Shown here: positions 7,277 through 17,089 of the stretch, piece by piece
Position numbering within the stretch: the stretch's first letter is position 1
Layout: each line of letters begins with the position of its first letter
Assembly: GCF_013260645.1 (NCBI RefSeq)
Contig: NZ_CP053921.1
Span: forward strand, 2,653,289 to 2,717,288
From: Erythrobacter mangrovi
Lineage (GTDB): Bacteria > Pseudomonadota > Alphaproteobacteria > Sphingomonadales > Sphingomonadaceae
Direction of reading: 5' to 3'
Length of the DNA: 64,000 nucleotides
Program-made: the position numbers and the translations under genes
Notes under the pieces: model-generated
What the model saw: only the letters and a program-made list of their open reading frames with translations
Database searches by the model: none
Told to the model about the DNA's origin: nothing

Positions 7277-8557
7277 TTGGCCCGCATCGTGATGAAATTC
7301 GGCGGTACATCGATGGCCGGGTCCGAGCGCATCCGCCGCGTGGCCAATATCGTGCGCAAGCAGCAGGCGCGCGGGCACGAGGTCGCGGTGGTCGTTTCCG
7401 CCATGGCGGGCGAGACCGATCGGCTGGTCAATTTCTGCCGCGAAGCCAATGCGCTCTACGATCCCGCAGAATATGACGTGGTCGTCGCCAGTGGCGAACA
7501 GGTCACTTCGGGCCTGCTCGCGCTCACGCTCCAGTCGCTCGGCTGCAAGGCGCGCAGCTGGCTGGGCTGGCAACTGCCGATCCACACGATCGAGGCGCAT
7601 GCCAAGGCGCGCATCGATTCGATCGATGCCGATGCGCTGGTCGCCTCGATGCAACGCGGCGAGATTGCGGTGATCCCGGGCTTCCAGGGCCTTTCCGCCG
7701 ATCATCGCGTAACCACGCTGGGCCGCGGCGGGTCGGACACCTCGGCAGTGGCTGTGGCGGCGGCGATCAAGGCCGACCGCTGCGACATCTATACCGACGT
7801 CGACGGCGTCTATACCACCGACCCGCGCATCGTCGCCAAGGCGAAGAAGCAGAAGGCGGTGACCTACGAGGAAATGCTCGAGCTCGCGAGCGTTGGGGCC
7901 AAGGTGCTCCAGACGCGCTCGGTCGGGCTTGCCATGAAAGAGGGCGTGCGGGTGCAGGTCCTCTCCAGCTTCGTCGGCGAGGATGCTATTCCTGCCGACG
8001 AGCTTCCGGGTACGATGATCGTCTCGGAAGAGGAAATGAACGAACTGGTGGAGAAGGGCGACATGGAACGCCAGCACGTAACCGGCATCGCGCATGACAA
8101 GAACGAGGCCAAGGTGATCCTCACCCGCGTGCCCGACAAGCCGGGCGCGGTGGCGCATATTTTCGACCCGCTGGCCAAGGCGGGGATCAACGTCGACATG
8201 ATCATCCAGAACGTCGGGCGCGACAAGGGCGAGACCGACGTGACCTTCACCGTGCCGATGGCCGACTTGGCGCGCGCGCAGGCGCTGCTCGAGGACAAGC
8301 GCGACGAGATCGGCTACAACCGCCTGATCACCGACAGCAAGATCGCCAAGATCAGCGTCGTCGGTGTCGGCATGAAGAGCCATGCGGGCGTCGCCAGCAC
8401 CATGTTCCAGGCGCTGGCCGACCGCGGGATCAATATCCAGGCGATCACCACTTCCGAAATCAAGGTCAGCGTGCTGATCGACGAGGATGAAACCGAACTC
8501 GCGGTGCGCGTGCTGCACACCGCCTATGGGCTCGATGCCAAGGAAGAAGCGGCCTAG
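7277..8557 (+). CDS. lysC: Aspartate kinase LysC
   Basis: Product of 426 residues with the kinase signature MKFGGTS near the N-terminus, a catalytic domain with GRGGSDTSA and YTDVDGVYTTDPR, and two ACT regulatory domains at the C-terminus. It makes aspartyl phosphate, the first step to lysine, threonine, methionine and diaminopimelate, and is usually feedback inhibited through the ACT domains. The TTG start at 7277 gives the family N-terminus (MARIVMKFGG) and has GGAG about eight bases upstream. Confidence 0.95.
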   Translation: MARIVMKFGGTSMAGSERIRRVANIVRKQQARGHEVAVVVSAMAGETDRLVNFCREANALYDPAEYDVVVASGEQVTSGLLALTLQSLGCKARSWLGWQLPIHTIEAHAKARIDSIDADALVASMQRGEIAVIPGFQGLSADHRVTTLGRGGSDTSAVAVAAAIKADRCDIYTDVDGVYTTDPRIVAKAKKQKAVTYEEMLELASVGAKVLQTRSVGLAMKEGVRVQVLSSFVGEDAIPADELPGTMIVSEEEMNELVEKGDMERQHVTGIAHDKNEAKVILTRVPDKPGAVAHIFDPLAKAGINVDMIIQNVGRDKGETDVTFTVPMADLARAQALLEDKRDEIGYNRLITDSKIAKISVVGVGMKSHAGVASTMFQALADRGINIQAITTSEIKVSVLIDEDETELAVRVLHTAYGLDAKEEAA

Positions 8558-8566
8558 GAGTCGGTG

Positions 8567-9727
8567 ATGAGCCACACCGCGAAGATCCTGCTGTTGGGCT
8601 CGGGCGAACTCGGGCGCGAATTCGTCATATCGGCCAAGCGGTTGGGGGCCTATGTGATCGCCTGCGACGCCTATGACGATGCGCCGGCGATGCAGCTGGC
8701 CGATGCGCGCGAGGTCTTCTCGATGCTCGATGGTGAGGCCTTGCGGATCGTGGCCGAGAAGCACCGGCCCGATTATATCGTGCCCGAGATCGAAGCGATC
8801 CGCACCGAGGTATTGGCCGAACTCGAGGCCGAGGGTTTCCATGTCGTTCCCTCAGCCCGCGCGACGCAGATGACCATGAACCGCGATGCGATCCGCGACC
8901 TGGCTGCCAATGAGCTGGGCCTTGTCACCTCGCGCTATCGCTACGCCAAGAACCTCGAGGAAGTGCGTGCCGCCGCGCAGCACACCGGCTTCCCTTGTGT
9001 GATCAAGCCGGTCATGTCCTCGTCGGGCAAGGGCCAGTCGACCGTGCGCGAGGAAGCGCAGCTCGAAGGGGCGTGGGACTATGCCTGTGCCAATATGCGC
9101 GGCGACCGCCAGCGGGTGATCGTCGAGCAGTTCATCGACTTCGATTACGAGATCACCTTGCTCACGGTGCGCCACAAGGACGGGATCACCTTCTGCCCGC
9201 CGATCGGCCACCGGCAGGAACGCGGTGATTACCAGGAAAGCTGGCAGCCCACGCCAATGTCCGAAGTGGCGATCGCCAAGGCGCAGGACATGGCGCGCAA
9301 AGTGGTCGATGACCTCGGCGGCTTCGGCCTGTTCGGGGTCGAGTTCTTCGTGAAGGGCGAAGAGGTGATCTTCTCCGAGCTTTCGCCCCGTCCGCACGAT
9401 ACCGGCATGGTCACGCTGGTCAGCCAGAACCTCACCGAATTCGATCTGCATGCGCGCGCGGTCATGGGTCTGCCGGTGCCCGCCGAGTTACGCGCGCGAC
9501 CAGCGGCGAGCGCGGTGATCCTCGCCGATCGCGATAGCGACAGCCTGTCCTATGAGGGGCTGGCCGAGGCCATGGCCGATGGGGCGGACATCCGCATTTT
9601 CGCCAAGCCGACCAGCCGCCCCTATCGCCGGATGGGCGTGGCGCTGGCGACCGCCGGGGATACCGACGAGGCGCGGCGCAAGGCGCGCGAGGCGGCGCAC
9701 AAGGTGCATATCGTCTATCACAGCTGA
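8567..9727 (+). CDS. purT: Formate-dependent phosphoribosylglycinamide formyltransferase PurT
   Basis: ATP-grasp enzyme of 386 residues. The opening [14 protein letters not shown], the [12 protein letters not shown] segment, [12 protein letters not shown] as ATP loop and [16 protein letters not shown] are diagnostic. It makes formyl-GAR from GAR, formate and ATP in purine synthesis. Start placed at ATG 8567; an in-frame GTG directly before is possible. Located nine bases after lysC. With purU downstream, which releases formate, the cluster provides a formate-based purine route. Confidence 0.95.
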   Translation: MSHTAKILLLGSGELGREFVISAKRLGAYVIACDAYDDAPAMQLADAREVFSMLDGEALRIVAEKHRPDYIVPEIEAIRTEVLAELEAEGFHVVPSARATQMTMNRDAIRDLAANELGLVTSRYRYAKNLEEVRAAAQHTGFPCVIKPVMSSSGKGQSTVREEAQLEGAWDYACANMRGDRQRVIVEQFIDFDYEITLLTVRHKDGITFCPPIGHRQERGDYQESWQPTPMSEVAIAKAQDMARKVVDDLGGFGLFGVEFFVKGEEVIFSELSPRPHDTGMVTLVSQNLTEFDLHARAVMGLPVPAELRARPAASAVILADRDSDSLSYEGLAEAMADGADIRIFAKPTSRPYRRMGVALATAGDTDEARRKAREAAHKVHIVYHS

Positions 9728-9766
9728 CGCTTGCCGAGGCGGCCCGCTGATCGTAAGCGCCACCGA

Positions 9767-10777
9767 ATGTCCAATTATCCCAAGACCGAACGGCTGATGG
9801 CGCGCGGTGCCGCCTTCCTCGGCAGCCAAACCGCGATCCTGTGTGGGGCGATGAGCTGGGTCTCAGAGCGTAACCTCGTTTCCGCGATTTCCAACGCCGG
9901 TGGCTTCGGCGTGATCGCCTGCGGCGCGATGACTCCCGAGCTGCTCGACACCGAGATCGCTGCGACCAGAGCGCTGACCGACAAGCCCTTCGGCGTGAAT
10001 CTCATCACCATGCACCCGCAGCTGTTCGATCTCATCGAGGTCTGCGGCAAGCATGGGGTCAGCCACGTCGTGCTGGCCGGGGGCATTCCGCCCAAGGGTA
10101 GCGTCGAAGCGATCAAGGGGCATGGCGCCAAGGTCATCTGCTTCGCGCCCACGCTGGCGCTGGCGAAGAAGCTGCTGCGCTCAGGTGCCGACGCGCTGGT
10201 GATCGAAGGCATGGAAGCCGGCGGCCACATCGGCCCCGTTTCGACCAGCGTGCTCGCGCAGGAAATGCTGCCCGAACTGGCTGACGAGCATTTGATCTTC
10301 GTGGCTGGCGGGATCGGTCGCGGCCAGGCGGTCGCCGGCTATCTCGAAATGGGCGCGGCAGGCGTCCAGCTGGGCACGCGCTTCGCCTGCGCGAGCGAGA
10401 GCATCGCCCACCCGGACTTCAAGAAGGCCTTCTTCCGCGCATCGGCACGGGATGCGGTGGCGAGCGTGCAGGTCGACCCGCGCCTGCCGGTGATCCCGGT
10501 GCGCGCACTCAAGAACAAGGGCACCGAGGAATTCACCCGGAAACAGATCGAGGTCGCCGGCGTTCTCGATCGTGAGGAGATCGGGATGGACGAGGCGCAG
10601 CTGCAGATCGAACACTATTGGGCCGGTGCGTTGCGCCGCGCGGTGATCGACGGCGACGTCGAGAACGGCAGCCTCATGGCTGGCCAGTCGGTCGGCATGC
10701 TCAAGGAAGAAGAGCCGGTCGCGACCATCATCGCCAAGCTGATGGCGCAAAGCGAGGAGGCGCTCGCGCGGCGCTGA
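9767..10777 (+). CDS. Nitronate monooxygenase family flavoprotein
   Basis: Product of 336 residues with the TIM-barrel FMN fold of the nitronate monooxygenase / 2-nitropropane dioxygenase / FabK group. Markers are the early SAISNAGGFGVIACGAMTPE segment, the EGMEAGGHIGP phosphate-binding loop and the AGGIGRGQAVAGYLEMGAAGVQLGTRF C-terminal loop. Members oxidise nitronates such as propionate 3-nitronate or act as enoyl-ACP reductases; substrate cannot be read from sequence. Start at ATG 9767 rather than upstream in-frame GTG-type codons because family similarity begins there. Confidence 0.88.
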   Translation: MSNYPKTERLMARGAAFLGSQTAILCGAMSWVSERNLVSAISNAGGFGVIACGAMTPELLDTEIAATRALTDKPFGVNLITMHPQLFDLIEVCGKHGVSHVVLAGGIPPKGSVEAIKGHGAKVICFAPTLALAKKLLRSGADALVIEGMEAGGHIGPVSTSVLAQEMLPELADEHLIFVAGGIGRGQAVAGYLEMGAAGVQLGTRFACASESIAHPDFKKAFFRASARDAVASVQVDPRLPVIPVRALKNKGTEEFTRKQIEVAGVLDREEIGMDEAQLQIEHYWAGALRRAVIDGDVENGSLMAGQSVGMLKEEEPVATIIAKLMAQSEEALARR

Positions 10778-10778
10778 G

Positions 10779-11096
10779 ATGGACATCAGGCGGCTCGACC
10801 TCGATGTCGCGATCTATCGCGATCGGGTGCAGGTCACCGACCGATCAACCGACTCCTTCGTCGACCAGCGGGCCGAGTACCCCTTTTCGTCCGAGCACTC
10901 GCTGGTGGCCAACCCGCGCAACCTGGAGGACACGCTGGTGCGGGCGATCCGCCAGCTGCTCAAGGGCGGGTTCATGCTCAACAAGCCAAGCGCACGGGTC
11001 ATCGGCAGCGAACTGCCGCTTTCGCCCAGCCAGCGTGTGATAGTGGAGACGGCGCTGCGCGAAGCGGGGATCCGCGACATCACCTTCAAGCTGTAA
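10779..11096 (+). CDS. Conserved hypothetical protein, 105 residues
   Basis: Soluble mixed alpha/beta protein without a recognised domain, signal or metal motif. It starts one base after the stop of the flavoprotein gene, so the two are likely co-translated. The sequence reads as a compact domain: a beta-type opening (RRLDLDVAIYRDRVQVTD) then a helix (LEDTLVRAIRQLLKGG). I do not recognise the family. Confidence 0.7.
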   Translation: MDIRRLDLDVAIYRDRVQVTDRSTDSFVDQRAEYPFSSEHSLVANPRNLEDTLVRAIRQLLKGGFMLNKPSARVIGSELPLSPSQRVIVETALREAGIRDITFKL

Positions 11097-11165
11097 GCGC
11101 GCATTGGCGGGGCACTAGGGCGAATGCGGTTGCCCTGGGCCTGATGGCGCGGCACAGCGCTGCCC

Positions 11166-12020
11166 ATGTCCGAAGCCCTCGTCCTGACCCTCTCCTGCGC
11201 CGATCGCCCCGGGATCACTGCGCGCGTAAGCTCTTTCCTGTTCGAACGTGGCGGCAACATCCTCGAAGCGCAGCAGTTCAACGATCGCACGTCGGACGCC
11301 TTCTTCATGCGGGTCGAATTCGATCCGGGCTCCGTTTCACGCGAACAGATTCGCCGGGAATTCGCGCCATTGGCGGGTGAGCTCGGGATGGACTGGAAAC
11401 TGGCGCTGCGCGATCGCCCACGCCGGGTCCTCATCATGGTCAGCAAGTTCGACCATTGCCTTGCCGACCTACTCTATCGCTGGCGTATCGGCGAATTGTC
11501 GATGGATCCGGTGGCGATCGTGTCCAATCATCCGCGCGAGGCCATCGAGCACACCCATCTGGGTGAAATTCCGTTCCATCACCTGCCGATCACCCGCGAA
11601 AGCAAGGCAGCGCAGGAAGCGCAGGTCCGCGCGATTGCCGAGCAGACCAATGCCGAACTGGTGGTGCTGGCCCGCTACATGCAGATCCTGTCGGACGAAC
11701 AGGCGGCGCATTTCGCGGGCCGCTGCATCAATATCCATCACAGCTTCCTGCCCGGCTTCAAGGGCGCCAAGCCTTATCACCAGGCGCATGAGCGCGGGGT
11801 CAAGATGATCGGTGCGACTGCGCACTATGTCACTGCCGACCTCGACGAAGGCCCGATCATCCACCAGGCCGCCGAACCAATCAGCCATGCCGACACGCCT
11901 GACGAGCTGGTCCGCAAGGGTCGCGAGATCGAAAACCGGGTCTTGGCCGAGGCGGTGCGCCTGCATCTCGAGGAACGCGTTCTTTTGAATGGCAAGCGGA
12001 CCGTGGTATTCCGCGGCTAA
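11166..12020 (+). CDS. purU: Formyltetrahydrofolate deformylase PurU
   Basis: Product of 284 residues: an N-terminal ACT domain (about residues 5-80, [24 protein letters not shown]) and a formyltransferase-fold catalytic domain with [19 protein letters not shown] and [17 protein letters not shown], which hold the catalytic Asn, His and Asp. It hydrolyses 10-formyl-THF to formate and THF, feeding PurT and balancing the one-carbon pool. Confidence 0.95.
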   Translation: MSEALVLTLSCADRPGITARVSSFLFERGGNILEAQQFNDRTSDAFFMRVEFDPGSVSREQIRREFAPLAGELGMDWKLALRDRPRRVLIMVSKFDHCLADLLYRWRIGELSMDPVAIVSNHPREAIEHTHLGEIPFHHLPITRESKAAQEAQVRAIAEQTNAELVVLARYMQILSDEQAAHFAGRCINIHHSFLPGFKGAKPYHQAHERGVKMIGATAHYVTADLDEGPIIHQAAEPISHADTPDELVRKGREIENRVLAEAVRLHLEERVLLNGKRTVVFRG

Positions 12021-12045
12021 GCGAATAGCGGATTGGGGATGGCAA

Positions 12046-12447
12046 ATGATCGTCGAGCGGCTGGACCATGTGAATATCATCACCGATCGGCTGGCCGAGA
12101 CGGCGCGCTTCTATGCCGAGCTGCTCGATCTTGAGGAGCGCGACGCGCCACCGCCGCTGAAGCCCGAGCAGGTGCGATGGATGCACGACCAGTCTGGCCA
12201 GGCAATCCTGCATCTCAATTCGGTCGATTGCCCACGTGCCTTCGATCGCGCGGTCGCGCCGGGTGCGGAGACCGGGGCGATCCACCACGTTGCCCTGCGC
12301 TGCGGCGATTTCGACGAGGTCAAGGCGCGGCTCGACGCGCGGGGCGCGGATTATGCGATCAACGATCTGTCGGCGATCGGGCTACGCCAGATCTTCACCG
12401 CGGACCCCAACAACGTCCTGCTCGAACTGAACTTCTTCGCCGCCTAG
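12046..12447 (+). CDS. VOC (glyoxalase-fold) family protein
   Basis: Product of 133 residues with the vicinal-oxygen-chelate fold: LDHVNIITDRLAETARFYAELLDLE at the start supplies a candidate metal His, and TADPNNVLLELNFF closes the second module with a metal-ligand Glu. The family includes glyoxalases, extradiol dioxygenases and fosfomycin-type transferases; which reaction applies here cannot be told. Start at ATG 12046 aligns the domain at residue 1. Its 3' end overlaps the convergent phosphatase gene by four bases. Confidence 0.85.
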   Translation: MIVERLDHVNIITDRLAETARFYAELLDLEERDAPPPLKPEQVRWMHDQSGQAILHLNSVDCPRAFDRAVAPGAETGAIHHVALRCGDFDEVKARLDARGADYAINDLSAIGLRQIFTADPNNVLLELNFFAA

Positions 12448-12911
12448 CCGGGTTGGCCAAGCAGGGCCTTCCACGGTGCCGTGCCCGGTTCGTCGCTGGA
12501 TAGCGGGTCCCACACTTCGGCCATCCGCGCCCTTGCTTCGGCTTCAGGTACGCCAGCCTGGCGGTCGAGTAGGTAGAGGAAGGCGGTCACTCGGTAATTC
12601 ATGATGCAGTGGACGTGCACCGGGCCGTCAACTTGATCGAGTACCCGGTGCAAGGCCGCGACATGTTCGTGGGTCGGAGCATCGAACGGCACCGGGATAT
12701 GCGTGTAGCCGATGCCCTGCTTGGCCAGTGCGGTGCCTTCGTCGGGCAGGGCTTCGGGGTGATTGTCGAGCGCGAGGTTGACGACGTGGCGTACGCCAAT
12801 CGCCGCCAGCCGTGCGGGATCGCCGGGCTCAAGCCGTCCCGAAGTGGTGATCCCGTCGGCTCGGCGCCGCCAGTTGCGGATGTCCGCTGGATCATCCGCA
12901 ACTGCGCTCAC
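12444..12911 (-). CDS. Protein tyrosine phosphatase family protein (BLH/DSP-like)
   Basis: Product of 155 residues. The active-site loop VHVHCIMNYRVTAF has Cys and Arg separated by four residues, the spacing of beta-lactamase-hydrolase-like/DSP phosphatases rather than the classical CX5R. The start GTG overlaps the stop of the upstream PQQ dehydrogenase gene (GTGA), so translation is coupled. Substrate unknown. Members of this family elsewhere are linked to sulfide oxidation or signalling, but no sulfide genes are present here. Confidence 0.82.
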   Translation of the reverse strand: MSAVADDPADIRNWRRRADGITTSGRLEPGDPARLAAIGVRHVVNLALDNHPEALPDEGTALAKQGIGYTHIPVPFDAPTHEHVAALHRVLDQVDGPVHVHCIMNYRVTAFLYLLDRQAGVPEAEARARMAEVWDPLSSDEPGTAPWKALLGQPG

Positions 12912-15013
12912 TTGCCCTCCAGCGCCTTGTCCTCATTGGCCCGCTTGAGCACGTAGGTCCGCATCGCCTCGATCTGCTCGCGGCTGAACTGGTCCTTCCA
13001 TGCGACCATGCCGTTTTCCGCCAGCAGTCCGTCGTGGACGACCTTCTGCCACAGGTCCTTCTGGCCCAGCGTGGCCGAATGCCGCAGGTCGGGGTTGAGG
13101 CTCCCTGCGACCGCGGAGATGCCGTGGCAGACGCTGCAGCTGTTGCTGTAGAGCTTTTCACCCAGGGCGATCTGCTCGGGCGTGCCTGCCGGGGCCGGCG
13201 GGTCGAGCACCAGGGCCGGGGTCGGTTTGAGCGGCGGCAATGAGCCTTTCGCACCCAGCTTGAAGACCAGCAGGCGGCTGACGTTGGGCGTAATCCCGCC
13301 GCCAAGCTTGCCTGCGGACACGTCCCACACGCCACCCCAACCGACCAGCACGGCGACGTACTGCGCGCCGTCGATGGCATAGGTCATCGGCGCGGCGAGC
13401 ACGCCGGTCTGGGTCGGGAACGACCAGAGTTGCTTGCCGGTATCGGCGGTATAGGCGCGGAATTCGCCGGTCGACGTGCCCTGGAACACCAGGTTCCCTG
13501 CGGTCGCCAGCGTTCCGCCATTGGTCGGGCTCGATTGCGGGACCTTCCAACGTATTTCGCCGGCCACCGGATCGAAGGCGACCAATGCGCCGTTGAGCGC
13601 CGCCTTGGTCGCATCGCGCACGGCCTTGTCCGCCGGGATATTGCCGCCGCTTACGTCGATGCCGAGCTGGAAGCCGGTCGTGCCGGGCTCCCAATCGGGA
13701 TCATGCGCGTAATATTGCGGGGTGTTGTTGGTCGGGATGTAGACCAGCCCGGTGGTGGGGCTGTAGCTCATCGGCGTCCAGCTGTGCGCGCCGACCGCGC
13801 CCGGCACGCCGACGAAGGGCTTGCCGGTCAATTCGTACTTGGCTTCCGGATTGACATTGGGCTTGCCCGTCACCGGATCGAGTCCGCTGGCCCAATTGAT
13901 CCCATCGACAAAGGGCTTGCCCGAGATGAACTTGCCGGTCGCAGCGTCGAGCACGTAGAAGAAGCCATTCTTCGGCGCGTGCATCACCACACGACGTGTC
14001 TTGCCGCCGATGTTGAGGTCGGTGACGGTGATCTGCTGGTTAGAGTCGAAGTCCCAGCGATCTTCGGGCGTTTCCTGGAAGTGCCAGGCATATTCGCCGG
14101 TGTCGGGTTTCACCGCCACGATCGATGCCGTGTAAAGGCTGTCGCCCGCGCCATCGGTGTTGCGATAGGCCGGGTTCCACGGCTCGGCATTGGCGGTGCC
14201 GAAATAGACGAGGTCGGTCTTGGGATCATAGGTGATCGAATCCCACACCGTGCCGCCGCCGCCGAGTTTCCAGAAATCACCGCTCCAGGTCTTGACCGCA
14301 GCATCGAGATGCTTGCCTTCCTGCGGCTTCGAAGGGTCGCCGGGCACGGTGTAGAAGCGCCACAATTCGTCGCCGGTCTGCGCGTCGAAGGCAGCCAGGT
14401 AACCGCGGGTGAAATACTCCGCGCCCGCCGATCCGATCAGCACGCGACCCTTGACGATGCGCGGGGCCCCGGTGATCGCCATGTGCGAGCCTTCGGGTAT
14501 GGTCAGCTTGGACCAGGCGACCTTGCCGGTCTTCTGGTCGAGCGCGACCAGCCGCCCGTCGAGCGTCGCGACGTAAACCTTGTCGCCATAGAGCGCGACG
14601 CCGCGGTTGACCGCGTCGCAACACACCTCGACCAGCTTGGAACGCGGCACCTCGGGGTCGTATGCCCATTTGAGCGCACCGGTCTTCGCGTCATAGGCCT
14701 TCACCATGCTCCACGCGGTGGAGATGTAGAGCGTGCCGTCATGCATCAGCGGGGTTGCTTCCTGCCCGCGCGCGGTGTCGAGATCGGCCGACCAGGCGAG
14801 GCCCAGCTCTCCGACATTGGCGTCGGTAATCTGGTTCAGCGGGGAAAAGCGCTGCTCGTCATAGTCGCCGCCATAGGTCAGCCACTCTTCGCCGTTCCCG
14901 GCAGCCAGCATGGCATCCGTGACGCCGTCGGTGGCAAGCGTCGGCTCCTTGGGACCCATGTTGCAACCGGCCAGCGCCAAGGCGGCAAACGCCGCAAATC
15001 CCAATCCGCGCAT
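12908..15013 (-). CDS. PQQ-dependent alcohol dehydrogenase, quinohemoprotein lipoprotein
   Basis: Product of 701 residues with a lipobox (ALAGC, Cys 17), so it is probably anchored on the periplasmic side of a membrane. A long eight-bladed propeller region carries the vicinal disulfide VCCDAVNRG, typical of methanol/ethanol PQQ dehydrogenases. A C-terminal cytochrome c domain has CSVCH at 626-630. Electrons would pass from alcohol or aldehyde substrate via PQQ to heme c and the respiratory chain. No PQQ synthesis genes are in the window. GAGGGA precedes the ATG. Confidence 0.92.
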   Translation of the reverse strand: MRGLGFAAFAALALAGCNMGPKEPTLATDGVTDAMLAAGNGEEWLTYGGDYDEQRFSPLNQITDANVGELGLAWSADLDTARGQEATPLMHDGTLYISTAWSMVKAYDAKTGALKWAYDPEVPRSKLVEVCCDAVNRGVALYGDKVYVATLDGRLVALDQKTGKVAWSKLTIPEGSHMAITGAPRIVKGRVLIGSAGAEYFTRGYLAAFDAQTGDELWRFYTVPGDPSKPQEGKHLDAAVKTWSGDFWKLGGGGTVWDSITYDPKTDLVYFGTANAEPWNPAYRNTDGAGDSLYTASIVAVKPDTGEYAWHFQETPEDRWDFDSNQQITVTDLNIGGKTRRVVMHAPKNGFFYVLDAATGKFISGKPFVDGINWASGLDPVTGKPNVNPEAKYELTGKPFVGVPGAVGAHSWTPMSYSPTTGLVYIPTNNTPQYYAHDPDWEPGTTGFQLGIDVSGGNIPADKAVRDATKAALNGALVAFDPVAGEIRWKVPQSSPTNGGTLATAGNLVFQGTSTGEFRAYTADTGKQLWSFPTQTGVLAAPMTYAIDGAQYVAVLVGWGGVWDVSAGKLGGGITPNVSRLLVFKLGAKGSLPPLKPTPALVLDPPAPAGTPEQIALGEKLYSNSCSVCHGISAVAGSLNPDLRHSATLGQKDLWQKVVHDGLLAENGMVAWKDQFSREQIEAMRTYVLKRANEDKALEGK

Positions 15014-15142
15014 ATTCCCTCTCTCCCCGGCGACATATTTCCGTCGCTCCTATGCAACCTATCCTGCCGTGCAGACGAAAGCTTGTCCATCTCGCATTGA
15101 CGGATAGGATGTGGGGGCGAGGGGTGGCAGGAGAACGATAGT

Positions 15143-16009
15143 ATGTGTGACGAACAACAGCTTGCACGCTGGGCCAAGGATGGACTTACGCGGCGGCATT
15201 TCGGCGTCGGCGCGCTGGCGGGCGTTGCCGTGGCCTGCGCACCTTCCGAAAGCACGGCTGGCGAATCGACCGATGGCAGTATTGCCGAGCGCAAGGTGAC
15301 CTTCGCCACGCCCGACGGGACCATGGATGGCGAGTTCTACCACCTCGCCACGGGCAAGCATCCCAGCGTAATCTTCTGGCCCGATATCGGCGGGATTCGT
15401 CCGGCCAAGCGGGCCATGGCCAAGCGGCTGGCGCAAGCCGGCTTTGCCGTGCTGCTCGCCAATCCCTATTACCGCGACGTGGCCGGGCAGCAGTTCGAGG
15501 ATTTCGCCGATTTCGCCGGCAATGGCGGCTGGGACAAGGTCACTCCCTGGCGTTCGAAGTTCACGCTCGACACCATCCAGACCGACGCGCGCGCCTGCGC
15601 CGACTGGCTGCTGGGACAGGACGCGGTCGATGCCGCACGCGGGATCGGCACGCAGGGCTATTGCATGACCGGATCCTTCGCGGTGGTTGCACCCTCGGCG
15701 CATGATGCGATCCGTGCGGGCGGAAGCTTCCACGGTGGCGGGCTCGTCCGCGCGCAGGGGCCCAGCCCGCACAAGGTCCTGCGTGCCGATGCGCATTACC
15801 TGATCGCGATCGGCCAGAACGACGATGCCAGGGCGCCGGGCGACAAGGACGCGCTGCGGGAGGCGGCCGATGCCGCGGGTACCACGGCAGAGATCGAGGT
15901 CTACCCGGCGGATCATGGCTGGTGCGTGCTCGACAGTCCGAGTTATGACGAGATTCAGGCCGAACGCGCCTGGTCGCGGCTCCTCGCGCTCTACAGGGCG
16001 GCGCTTTGA
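15143..16009 (+). CDS. Dienelactone hydrolase family protein, Tat-exported
   Basis: Product of 288 residues. The N-terminus has a twin Arg (LTRRHFGVGALAGVAVAC) followed by a Cys in a lipobox-like place, suggesting Tat export and perhaps lipidation. The body is an alpha/beta hydrolase of the dienelactone hydrolase type, with the nucleophile elbow GYCMTG (Cys instead of Ser, as in true dienelactone hydrolases) and DHGWCV holding the catalytic His. Divergent from the PQQ dehydrogenase; a role in handling its products is only a guess. Confidence 0.85.
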   Translation: MCDEQQLARWAKDGLTRRHFGVGALAGVAVACAPSESTAGESTDGSIAERKVTFATPDGTMDGEFYHLATGKHPSVIFWPDIGGIRPAKRAMAKRLAQAGFAVLLANPYYRDVAGQQFEDFADFAGNGGWDKVTPWRSKFTLDTIQTDARACADWLLGQDAVDAARGIGTQGYCMTGSFAVVAPSAHDAIRAGGSFHGGGLVRAQGPSPHKVLRADAHYLIAIGQNDDARAPGDKDALREAADAAGTTAEIEVYPADHGWCVLDSPSYDEIQAERAWSRLLALYRAAL

Positions 16010-16079
16010 CAACAGCGGTTTAGCTTGCGGGCCGCCTCTCGCACGCTACGATGGCGTGGATAGAGGAGGCCTGTTTGCA

Positions 16080-17087
16080 ATGATCGAAATTCTGCTGGGC
16101 ATGCTGGTGCTGCTCACGCTCATCTTCCTGATGATGGGCGTGCGCGTGGTGAAGCAGGGCTACGTCTACACGATCGAACGCTTCGGCAAGTTCACCGTCT
16201 CGGCCGATCCGGGCCTGCACCTGATCATCCCCTTCATCGACCGCGTCGGGCGCAAGGTGAATATGATGGAACAGGTGCTCGACATCCCGGGCCAGGAAAT
16301 CATCACGGCGGATAACGCCATGGTGGGCGTCGACGCGGTGGTGTTTTTCCAGGTGCTCGACGCGGGCAAGGCGGCCTATGAGGTCTCGAACCTCTACCAG
16401 GCGATCATGGCGCTCACGACCACCAACCTGCGGACGGTGATGGGCTCGATGGATCTCGACGAGACGCTGTCGAAGCGCGACGAGATCAATGCCCGCCTGC
16501 TCAGCGTGGTCGACCATGCGACATCGCCGTGGGGGGTCAAGATCACCCGTGTCGAGATCAAGGATATCCGCCCGCCGCACGATATTTCCGAAGCCATGGC
16601 GCGGCAGATGAAGGCCGAACGCCTCAAGCGGGCCGAGATCCTCGAGGCCGAGGGTGACCGTGCCTCGAACATCCTGCGTGCCGAAGGCGACAAGCAATCC
16701 GCCATCCTCAAGGCCGAAGGCAAGCGTGAAGCCGCCTTCCGCGATGCCGAGGCACGCGAGCGCGCAGCCGAAGCCGAGGCCAAGGCGACCGAACTCGTCT
16801 CCAACGCCATCGCCTCTTCGGGGAGCCAGGCGATCAACTACTTCGTCGCGCAGGAATATACCAAGGCGGTCGCGCGCTTTGCCGATAGCCCCAACGCCAA
16901 GACTATCCTGTTCCCGGTGGAGGCGACGCAGCTGATTGGCTCGCTCGGCGGGATCGGCGAACTGGTCCGCGGTACTTTCGGCGATGCGCCCGGCACGGTC
17001 GATACCGGCACCCCGATCCAGCAACCGCGCGAACCGGCCCCGGTCCGTCGGCCTACCGTTCCGCGCAGCAGCGGCCCGGTCAAATAG
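16080..17087 (+). CDS. SPFH/stomatin-like membrane protein (QmcA type)
   Basis: Product of 335 residues: one N-terminal membrane helix, then a band-7 domain (RVVKQGYVYTIERFGKF...) and a long charged coiled coil rich in Ala/Glu/Lys/Arg (about residues 175-260). Stomatin-like scaffolds form large membrane rings and bind proteases. ATG at 16080 chosen because the membrane helix begins there. The NfeD gene follows after two bases; the stomatin-NfeD pair is a widely conserved unit. Confidence 0.92.
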   Translation: MIEILLGMLVLLTLIFLMMGVRVVKQGYVYTIERFGKFTVSADPGLHLIIPFIDRVGRKVNMMEQVLDIPGQEIITADNAMVGVDAVVFFQVLDAGKAAYEVSNLYQAIMALTTTNLRTVMGSMDLDETLSKRDEINARLLSVVDHATSPWGVKITRVEIKDIRPPHDISEAMARQMKAERLKRAEILEAEGDRASNILRAEGDKQSAILKAEGKREAAFRDAEARERAAEAEAKATELVSNAIASSGSQAINYFVAQEYTKAVARFADSPNAKTILFPVEATQLIGSLGGIGELVRGTFGDAPGTVDTGTPIQQPREPAPVRRPTVPRSSGPVK

Positions 17088-17089
17088 CG

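Noticed and set aside
7130..8842. Long reverse frame of 570 codons opposite lysC and purT
   Set aside because: Antisense to two certain genes; composition is that of a shadow frame and no domain is seen.
13430..15100. Long forward frame of 556 codons opposite the PQQ dehydrogenase
   Set aside because: Antisense to a complete quinohemoprotein with conserved motifs; no domain or start signal.
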